Shown here in pieces: positions 57,144-64,000 of a DNA stretch of 64,000 nt. Made by a program: the position numbers and the translations under genes. Within the stretch, counting starts at the first letter, position 1; every line of letters begins with the position of its first letter. The DNA is from Balamuthia mandrillaris (taxonomy: Eukaryota > Discosea > Longamoebia > Balamuthiidae), in contig JAVKOQ010000196.1 of the NCBI GenBank assembly GCA_031835245.1, positions 32,998 through 96,997 of the forward strand, given 5' to 3'. Under the pieces are notes generated by a model that saw only the letters and a list, made by a program, of their open reading frames with translations, made no database searches and was not told where the DNA came from.

Positions 57144-58310
57144 ATGCAACAACCCACAAAGAGCAGAATAGACAGCGGGATGGTACGCCAAAGTTTGTTG
57201 GGCTATCTGCAGACATCGGTCAAGTTTATCAGCGCAGAATACGCCGCCACAGGGGCGGCCATCACCGGGAAGGAGGAGGAGGGCGTGTCCATGCTCTTCG
57301 ACGCCATCGAACGAGTGCTCAACTATGGCCTTCTTTCAGGTTTTTTTTTTCAAACAAAACTTCTTCTTGTTATTCTTTTGCTTCCTCTTCTTCTTTTCTT
57401 CTTTAGACTAAAAATAAATAAATAAATAAATAGATGGAGGGTTCTTTTCTCAGTCGCTATCGGTGGGACGCTATTGGCGCTACGTGGAGCACGTCATCGA
57501 GCTGGACACCGCTCGACCGCCGTTCGCCTACGCGGAGCAGGTTCGGTGGGTGCGGCGGAACGTCTCGGAGGAGGAGCAGCGCGGGAGGACATGGCTACGG
57601 CTGGCCCTCAACAAACAAAGCCTTTGGCAGTGTTTCAACCTGTTGGTGAAGGACCGGTCGCACACCAGGTAACTCCTCTCTTCTTTTTTCTCTTTTCTCT
57701 TCTCCTTTTTCTCTTTCTTAGTTATATATCTTGTGTGCAACATTCTAAAATCATATGTGTAACGCTATGCAGCAAGTGGTATGAGAGTCATGCCATTCTG
57801 CGCCAACCTGATGACTGTGCCATCTTTTTGACTATGATGGTAGGACGAATATATCATTCTTGTTCTCTCTCTCTCTCTCTCTCTTTTCATTGCTGTTTAT
57901 TCTTATTGTTTGTATTTACACAGCAAGGCGTTTCCTCGGTGGCTTTCGCTCTGCCACTTCTTTTCGGAGCATCAGAAAAGAAAAACAATTCCTCGTCTTC
58001 CTCTTCTTCTTCTTCTCCGACATCACTACAATTCATAGACCCACACCACATCATGCGAATGGAGCAAGAGTACCTGGAAAGCAAGAGAAATAACCCGACT
58101 GCTGCGGCTTCCTCTTCGTCGACTGCACCCACCACGACTTCACCAACCACAGAGAAACGAAAGAAGAGAAAGAAAGCCAAACGTAGAGTGGCTGTCATCG
58201 AAGAAGAACGAGAGGTTGAAGCCCATAACGAGCAACCTCCACAACAGCAACAACAGCAATCACAACATGCGAAAGCAAACCAACAAGAACAAACCAACAT
58301 TGGTCTGTAA
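57144..58310 (+). CDS. RUN-domain protein
   Basis: Four exons (57144-57339, 57434-57668, 57773-57839, 57924-58310) give 294 residues. The RUN domain spans ~residues 35-175: GVSMLFDAIERVLNYGL, GRYWRYVEHVIEL, RTWLRLALNKQSLWQCFNLLV, WYESHAILRQPDDCAIFLTMM, VAFALPLLFG. RUN domains are helical modules that bind Rab/Rap/Arl small GTPases or motors and act in vesicle traffic. The C-terminal ~115 residues are Ser/Thr-rich, then strongly basic (KRKKRKKAKRR), then Gln-rich, possibly a nuclear-type signal. No PH, FYVE or SH3 partner domain is present. The exact GTPase cannot be predicted. Confidence 0.85.
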
Positions 58311-58436
58311 CAACCATTCCTTGTTATTTCCTCCCTCCCCATTTATGTTTTCTTCTTTCACAAGGTACTCTCGCTCTTTCTTCCCAGCCTGGCTCTCTTC
58401 TTCGTCTCTAGCTTTCTTTCTTTTTTAATGATTCAT

Positions 58437-58900
58437 TCACAACCAATGAGGCTCATCCAAGTTGAACGCCATAGAGTCCTGGCACAGGCCTTCATCCGAG
58501 GTGGTGCAGCCGGAGCAGGCGCAATCCCTCCCCGGACAGGAGCCGCTGCACTGGCACTTGTAGCCGCCGGCGCAGCAGTGCTGCTGGTCGGGGCAGCAGC
58601 AGGCGTTGGCGGCGGGGCAGCAGGCCGCCTGCCCGCCCATCAGGCAGCAGGTCATGGTCTCCCCGCAGGGATCGTCATCGCAGGCGTCTCTCCCGCTTGC
58701 TCTTTTGTAATAGGCTCTCTGTTGGTTTGGTGTTGGTTAGCGCAAACAAAGTGAGAAAGAAAGGAAAGGGAAGGGAAGGAAAGGAGAGAAAGGAAAGGAG
58801 AGACCTCGTCGTGAGAGGGTTGAAGATTCAAGAGGGAGCCGCAAGCGGCGAACGCAACGAACAAGGATAAGAGGGTGAGGAAGATGACTTTCTTTTGCAT
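58437..58900 (-). CDS. Secreted granulin-domain protein
   Basis: Two exons (58900-58805, 58718-58437) give 125 residues. MQKKVIFLTLLSLFVAFAACG is a signal peptide. The mature part has one granulin-like module: MTCCLMGGQAACCPAANACC, PDQQHCCAGGYKCQ, with the paired Cys pattern (CC...CCP...CC.D..HCC..GY.C). A further Cys-rich extension follows (CSGSCPGRDCACSGC). It ends NLDEPHWL. Single-granulin proteins are known from amoebozoans such as Dictyostelium as well as from animals. Granulins are secreted or lysosomal; a growth or lysosomal role is known elsewhere but not shown here. The start codon follows a TATA-like TTTTTTATAACC segment around 58960 and a 9-bp inverted repeat at 58990-59015. Confidence 0.86.
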
Positions 58901-58989
58901 GGTGTTTCGGTGTTTGTGTGTGTGAAAAAAAAAAAAGAGGAAGCATTCGTTGTTTGACTCCGTTTTTTTATAACCAGAGCGGGTTGTAC

Positions 58990-59015
58990 CCCTTTGGCGA
59001 TCGCGAGCCAAAGGG
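58990..59015. promoter_or_regulatory. 9-bp perfect inverted repeat upstream of granulin
   Basis: CCCTTTGGC, an 8-nt GC-rich spacer (GATCGCGA), then GCCAAAGGG. It is 90 bp upstream of the granulin ATG, so it could be a dimeric factor site. Confidence 0.45.
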
Positions 59016-59064
59016 ACATTCGGCAGCACTAGAGCATGTTGTTTCTTTGCATTTTCTGCCACGC

Positions 59065-59330
59065 TTCTCTCTGCTCTCTCCCGATTTTCTCTCTCTCTTC
59101 TCTCTCTCTTCTCTCTCCTCTCTCTCTCTCTCCTTCTCTCTTCTCCTTCTCTCTCTCTTCTCTCTTCTCTCTTCTTCTCTCTGCTCTCTCCCGATTTTCT
59201 CTCTCTCTTCTCTTCTCTCTTCTCTCTCCCTCTCTGCTCTCTTCTCCCTTCTCTCTTCTCCCTTCTCTCCTCTCGTCTCTCTCTCTTCTCTCTTTGCTCT
59301 CTCTCCTCTCTCTTTTCTCGTGGAGGGCTC
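59065..59330 (+). repeat. CT-rich imperfect repeat, intergenic
   Basis: CTCTCT/TTCTC repeats with a partly duplicated CTGCTCTCTCCCGATTTTCTC segment (near 59069 and 59179). It lies between the granulin start and the amidohydrolase end, a rare intergenic example of the tract type. Confidence 0.85.
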
Positions 59331-59455
59331 TGGTGTATCGTTGGCAGGTGCCGTTCTCCTCCCTGGCCAGGTAGGTAATGCTTGCTGTTATGTTCATCCT
59401 ACACAACAACAAACCAGCATAGTAAGCAAAGGAACAAGAAGAGCAAGGGGGGGTG

Positions 59456-60428
59456 TTATTCTTTCCGCTCGCAAGAGGGCAGCCCCATCGCAGCTCTGTA
59501 TCCGGATTCAAGGGCGTTCCTCGTTTCGGAAGCTCTCGGCGTCAGTTTCCACTGGCTCTTCTCAAAGATCTTCTGACGAAGCGCTTCCCTGTCGATGGTC
59601 GTGAAGATGTTATGCTGCGCCAACACCCTTTTGCCGTTGACCCAAACGGAGTGAACTGCGTCTGGTGTCGGCCTGCCCATCACCAACAAGCCTACAATAT
59701 CCGTTCTGGGAAGCAGGCTCAACGAATGTTCCAAGTCGAAGAGCACAAGGTCTGCTTTCTTGCCTTCTTCGATGGTGCCCAACTCGTTTTGTAAGCCCAA
59801 ACCCGTTGCTGGTTATAGTTTAAAACGAGAATGATGATGTAAGAAAGAGAAGGAGAAAGGAAGGAAGTAGGAGACACCGAAAGAAAGCAACACCCAAGGT
59901 CGCGAAGTAGAAAGAGGAAAGAAGATAGCATAAGAAGAAACAGGACAATGAGAACAAGATTAGCACCTCCTCCCAAGGCAGCCATAACCAAAGAGTCAAT
60001 GGGCTTGAGCCACTTGCGGTAATCAAACTCCGTGACGTTGTGGAGGAGGGTCCCTATTTTAATGGCTTCCAACAGGTCTTGTGAGTCGTTCGAAGCAGCT
60101 CCATCGCAACCCATTGCAACACTTTTTAGTTTAGGATTTTGTAAGAATGAGAATAAAAGAGAAGAGAACAGTGAGACAGTACTTGACTCCAGCATCGCGA
60201 TATTTAAGAACAGGTGCAATGCCACTGCCAAGTCGAATGTTGCTCAACGCGTTATGCTAAATGATGATGAAAGTCAGTAATTTGTTCATATTCAACAAAA
60301 ACTCCAAAAAAAAAAGCATGAGTACGGACCACAGCAGTTGTTTCCGTCTCTTTGAATATTTGTATGTCTTTCTCATCAAGCCATACTGTGAAACAATCAC
60401 GAGCAATGACGAATAAGTAAGGGAGAGA

Positions 60429-60469
<41 letters not shown>

Positions 60470-61406
60470 ATGAGAGAATAGTTTACCGCAATGAGCGCAT
60501 GAGGTGCGTGGACCGAGGAACTGAAGATCACGCAAGTGCTCGACAGCACTGCAGCCGTACTTCTCGTGAGCGAGCTTCACTTGCGCTTTTGTCTCCAGGC
60601 AGTGGATATGTCTTGCAAGAGAGTACTTCTCGCTGAGCGCAATACAACCTTTGATAAGTTCGTCGGTACATAATTGAAGTCCTGTTGGACCCACCTTTTC
60701 ACAAGCGAAAATGAGAAATACGGAGAAAGAGAAGAGAAGGGAGAAGGAAGAAGAAGGAGAAGTAGAAGAGAAGAAGAAGAAGAGGAAGAATAAAAAGAGC
60801 AAGAAGAACAAGGAGAAGAAGAACAAGCACAATAACAAGAAGAAAAAGCAGAAACAAGAACCGAAAGAAAGAAACGACAAGAAAGAAGGAAAGCAAAGAA
60901 TAGAAAAAAAGAAGATGTTATTACCATCATGTAGATCCCTTGCTCGGGTTGATGGAAGCGTTGAATGGCGGTCTCCATGTCTCTCAGAAGGTTTTCGGTG
61001 GAAATCGCAGGAACGAATTGTTTGGGTTCTTTGCCAGGCTCAGAAGGGAAGCTGCACTCCAGTGGAAGGTCGCCGATGAGAGGAGCAATGCAAGCACGAA
61101 TGCCTATCTCTTTGTATGCCCTCACAGCAGCTTCTACACTCTATTTTTTATGTGTGTTAGAACTGAAGACCTAAAAAAATAAAAATATAGGGCAAAGACA
61201 CAAGGAGAGGAGACGTTACTTCAACAAGACGACCCGGAATAGGGCTCAAATGGTCAACCACACACGTACCACCGCTGGCTATTGTTTCCATGGCATTGTG
61301 CAAGCATGATAGGTACACATGCTCTGTGTCGGCTACTCAGCGATGTTTTTTGTCAATGGATGAAGAAAGACAATAATGAAGAGACGGAAACGAGAGGGTG
61401 AAGAGT

Positions 61407-61452
<46 letters not shown>

Positions 61453-62162
61453 ATAAGAGAGACCTGGAGCAAAATCACTGAGAGAAGCCAACCACAACTC
61501 CAGAGGAAGCATGTCGATCTCTCCTCGTACCCACATCTCCGAGGAGTGAGTGTGTGCATTGACGAACCTGAATTGAACCACCATTGTTTATTAACATTAA
61601 AGAAGACCACCAGCAAGACCGAAGAAGCACAAGAAGAAGAAGCAGAAGAAGAAGAAGAAGAAGAACAAGCACAAGAACAAGAAGAAGAAAACCAAGAAGA
61701 AGACCACCAGCAAGAAGAAGAGGAAGAGGAAGAAGTACAAGTAGTAGTAGAAGAAGAAAAAGAAAAAAAGGAAGAAGAACAAGAACAAGAACAAGAACAA
61801 AAACAAACGCAAACACAAGAAGCAGAAGAAGGCGCACCCTGGCAACAACAGTTTGTTCTTTCCGTCAATCTTGGTGCCTGTGTGACAACAACCCACCACC
61901 ACCAAAACGGTTTTTTGTTACCACTCACACAAACGGCTTTGCTCAACAAACGTTCAGCGGGAGGGAGCAACTCACCAACGACCGGGACAGCGTCCGGGCT
62001 GCCAACCTGAGCGATGGTCCCCTTCTCAGCGTCGAGCACAACGTTCACCACCTCGTAGTTTTTATTCTCTGCCTCACCGTCGTTGCTGGTCTGCTGCTTC
62101 TTGAGAAAAGCGGTGGGCACAAAGACCCCCGCGACAGTGGTAAGCTTCTGAGCGTGTTCCAT
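59456..62162 (-). CDS. Metal-dependent amidohydrolase/deaminase (ATZ/TRZ-like)
   Basis: Ten exons in phase give 501 residues. The TIM-barrel amidohydrolase signature is present: FVNAHTHSSEMWVRGE (H-x-H metal ligands), VVDHLSPIP, ARHIHCLETKAQV (His ligand), TSCAHCVWLDE (His), and NVAMGCDGAASNDSQDLLEA (catalytic Asp). The end is LGTIEEGKKADLVLFDLE, the usual closing strand. The family includes guanine, S-adenosylhomocysteine and 8-oxoguanine deaminases and chlorohydrolases; the substrate cannot be chosen from sequence alone. A 40-nt exon (61877-61838, TKIDGKNKLLLPG) joins the N-terminal strand to the metal motif. It is flanked by a long TTC intron that would otherwise split the domain. The start ATG at 62162 could be preceded by a further exon. 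Confidence 0.88.
60727..60860 (-). repeat. GAA/GAAGA-rich intron tract
   Basis: Purine-rich plus strand (pyrimidine-rich sense) in the intron 60695-60924 of the amidohydrolase gene. Confidence 0.88.
61620..61830 (-). repeat. (TTC)n-type array on sense strand, amidohydrolase intron
   Basis: GAA/GAACAA repeats on plus fill most of the intron 61568-61837. Confidence 0.93.
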
Positions 62163-62644
62163 GAGCTCCAGATCCCCTCCTCCTGCGCAACAGAGTCAAA
62201 GTCACACGAAGAAAAAAAAAATCGATAAAAAGAGGGAGAAAAGCCGAGGAAATATTCCAATTTTGGCGACGATCACCAAATAAGCGACGACTACCCCAAT
62301 GATTATCGAAGGCCTGCGATAATATTCGATGTTTGTTGATGAAAAATCGAATTTTTGTTGAATTTTATGGTCTATTGTTGTCGACTGCTGGATCTGAGAA
62401 TCTAAATTCGATTTTTGATTGGTGCTTTGAAATCTATGCCGTTTATTTTTTATTGCCGCGGTTGAATTGATCAGCGAAATAATCGTCGATAGATTGCAGG
62501 GAAGAAAGAAGGAAAGCTGAGAACCAGGAAACGCATCATTACTCCAGTTTACCGGAAATCTTTCTAGTTTTCAACCTTATCTCTTTCTTTCTTTCTTTTT
62601 TTTTTTTTTGTCGTTGTGCAGCACCACCGACCTTTCCGAAAAGA
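62163..62644. other. Divergent promoter region
   Basis: AT-rich with several ATCGA/TCGAT words and a GTCGAC at 62380-62385. A T-run lies just before the exonuclease start. No coding evidence. Confidence 0.45.
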
Positions 62645-63717
62645 ATGCAAAACTGGGGCCTCCCTTCCGCCACCGGGTTCGGCGACGAACAGAGCTTGTT
62701 GGACGAGCTCGACCAGTCCCTTTCGCAAACCAACCGTCGCGGGGGCCCGGAGGCGAAGGACGACATCTTTGAAAGCGAAAGCGAAAGCGAGAGTGACGAG
62801 GAAGAACCGGAAGAAGAAGAAGAAGAGGGACATGACTTTGACTACCTTTGCGTGCTCGACTTTGAGGCGTGCAGAGAAAAAATAGCAGAGAAAACGGAAG
62901 ATAGGGAAGAGGAGTGGCTTTACGAGATCACTGAGTTTCCTGTTCTGCTTTTTAACACTCGGTCTTTAAAAGTTTGTTTCGTCCTCACTCTCTCTCTCTC
63001 TCCTTTTTGCAACTTCAAAAAAACTAAGCAGCAAATAAACAAAAATAGGTTGAGGCAGAGTATCATCGGTTTGTAAGACCAGTTAAGATAACACAGGCTT
63101 TGGTGGATCGCTATGTTGACAAAAAATACGGCAGTTTTGGCAAAAGCGCAGTATGTTTTCTCTTTCTTCCTTGTCGTTTCTTCCTTGTTGCTTCATGTCG
63201 ATTCGTTCTTTCTCTTTGAACGCAGGAATGGAACGAAACAGCACAACCACTGGAGATCATCCTGGTGGACTTTCATTCCTGGCTTCTTTCTCACCATCTT
63301 CTTGAGCACTCCAACGAACAAACAGAACAAGAGGAGCAACGTAAAAGAGACCAAAGTTATCGTTTTGCCTTTGTGACTTGTGGCGATTGGGACCTCAAAC
63401 AACAACTCCCCAGGAATGCCCACCTGCTGGGCATATATCCTCCCCCGGCCTACATGCAACGTTGGATCAACATCAAGGAGGCCTACGGCAGGTTCTACCG
63501 GAAGAGAAGGAACCCCTCGGGGATGAAGACGATGCTGAACCAGCTGAACATCAAGCTGGAGGGGGTGCACCACTACGGGCTGGATGATTGCCACAACATC
63601 GCCAAAGTGTTGAGGAGGATGCTGGAGGACGGATGCAAAATGACGAAAGCATTCTTGAGGGATGACGCCTGGACTCCTCCTTTGGCGGGTGGGAAGGAAG
63701 CACGAGAGGAAAAGTGA
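62645..63717 (+). CDS. ERI1-type 3'-5' exonuclease (DEDDh)
   Basis: Three exons (62645-62971, 63049-63150, 63226-63717) give 306 residues. The N-terminal ~70 residues are acidic (ESESESESDEEEPEEEEEE). The exonuclease core has motif I VLDFEACRE (D-x-E), the substrate strand LYEITEFPVLLFNT, YHRFVRPVK, motif II TCGDWDLKQQL (Asp), INIKEAYGRFYR, and the closing motif HHYGLDDCHNIAKVLRRMLEDGCK (His and Asp of DEDDh; first part HHYGLDDCHNIA). Family members trim 3' ends of 5.8S rRNA and histone mRNA and limit siRNAs. The SAP domain of animal ERI1 is absent, so it is closer to the short ERI2/ERI3-like forms. The RNA target is unknown. Confidence 0.9.
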
Positions 63718-64000
63718 TACGAAGAGGAAGGAAAAAGCAGAGGAAAGTTGCGTGAGAAAAGGAAAAAATAAGATTTGGTTGGGGTAATGCGCTATATTAA
63801 TATACAATATTTCCCTTATTTACACACATTCCAAAAATTCCTTGCTTTATTTGGTAAAACTGAATTCACCCCGATTGGCTGATAATTCTCCGTTTGATTT
63901 CTGATTGGTATTTTGATTACGTTTAGGTGACCACCGAGAACCCAGAAAAGAAGAAAGTTCCCGCCACCTGAGTGCTTATGCACCTGGCGACTCGATGCTC
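63718..64000. other. 3' flank to window end
   Basis: AT-rich, with three ATTGG (inverted CCAAT) words between 63870 and 63915, which suggest the promoter of a gene beyond the window. Confidence 0.35.

Noticed and set aside
1-64000. Retroelements, LTRs, DNA transposons
   Set aside because: No reverse transcriptase, integrase, transposase, capsid or terminal-repeat signature was seen in any frame.

Overview
This window is nuclear DNA from an intron-rich, gene-dense protist. The gene complement fits a free-living amoebozoan best, possibly near Acanthamoeba or Balamuthia. That is an inference from the mix of families: Rictor/pianissimo, granulin, tyrosine-kinase-like receptor kinases, ABCG transporters, RUN and EDR1-domain proteins, and an F-box protein with GCPWDE-type ankyrin repeats. 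There is no rRNA or marker gene to fix the lineage. Introns are GT-AG, mostly 60-400 bp, and very often filled with pyrimidine microsatellites (CT, CTT, CTTT, TTCTTG). The pyrimidine strand is always the sense strand of the host gene. About 26 protein genes are supported; convergent neighbours can lie as little as 25-60 bp apart.

Layout. 1-6651 (+) Rictor, TORC2 subunit (5' end outside the window); 7047-8349 (+) delta3,delta2-enoyl-CoA isomerase; 8399-12280 (-) cytosolic aconitase/IRP1 type; 12705-13013 (-) small Cys-rich membrane protein; 13323-14536 (+) PARP-like ADP-ribosyltransferase with two zinc-finger-like modules; 14686-16762 (-) organellar asparaginyl-tRNA synthetase; 17111-17687 (-) zinc-finger paralogue lacking the transferase; 18031-24197 (+) ABCG transporter with a seven-module ectodomain; 24431-25244 (-) ankyrin protein; 25778-26467 (+) secreted Asp/Gly/Tyr repeat protein; 26524-28815 (-) F-box/GCPWDE-repeat protein; 29119-30042 (+) Y14/RBM8A; 30338-31761 (-) PH/coiled-coil protein; 32085-33633 (+) type I membrane protein.

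33677-38543 (-) receptor kinase with a propeller-like ectodomain; 39554-41156 (-) BUD23 rRNA methyltransferase; 41424-42545 (+) cytidine/deoxycytidylate-type deaminase; 42571-44130 (-) DMC1; 44749-47461 (-) EDR1-domain kinase; 48358-51396 (+) large Ser/Gln-rich putative regulator; 51964-53173 (+) GtrA-like membrane protein; 53709-56922 (+) RFWD3-type RING/WD40 ligase; 57144-58310 (+) RUN-domain protein; 58437-58900 (-) granulin; 59456-62162 (-) amidohydrolase; 62645-63717 (+) ERI1-type 3'-5' exonuclease.

The genes are mostly unrelated housekeeping and signalling functions with no operon logic. Some thematic links exist: DMC1 and RFWD3 (recombination and replication repair), BUD23, Y14 and ERI1 (RNA maturation), Rictor and the two kinases (signalling), and four secreted or surface proteins. 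The points most worth a second look are the exon-per-module ABCG ectodomain, the split PARP/zinc-finger pair, the intron flanked by a 28-bp direct repeat, the strand-biased intronic microsatellites, a GC-rich non-coding island at about 39290-39510, and recurring TGTCGACA and TGACGTCA palindromes between genes.
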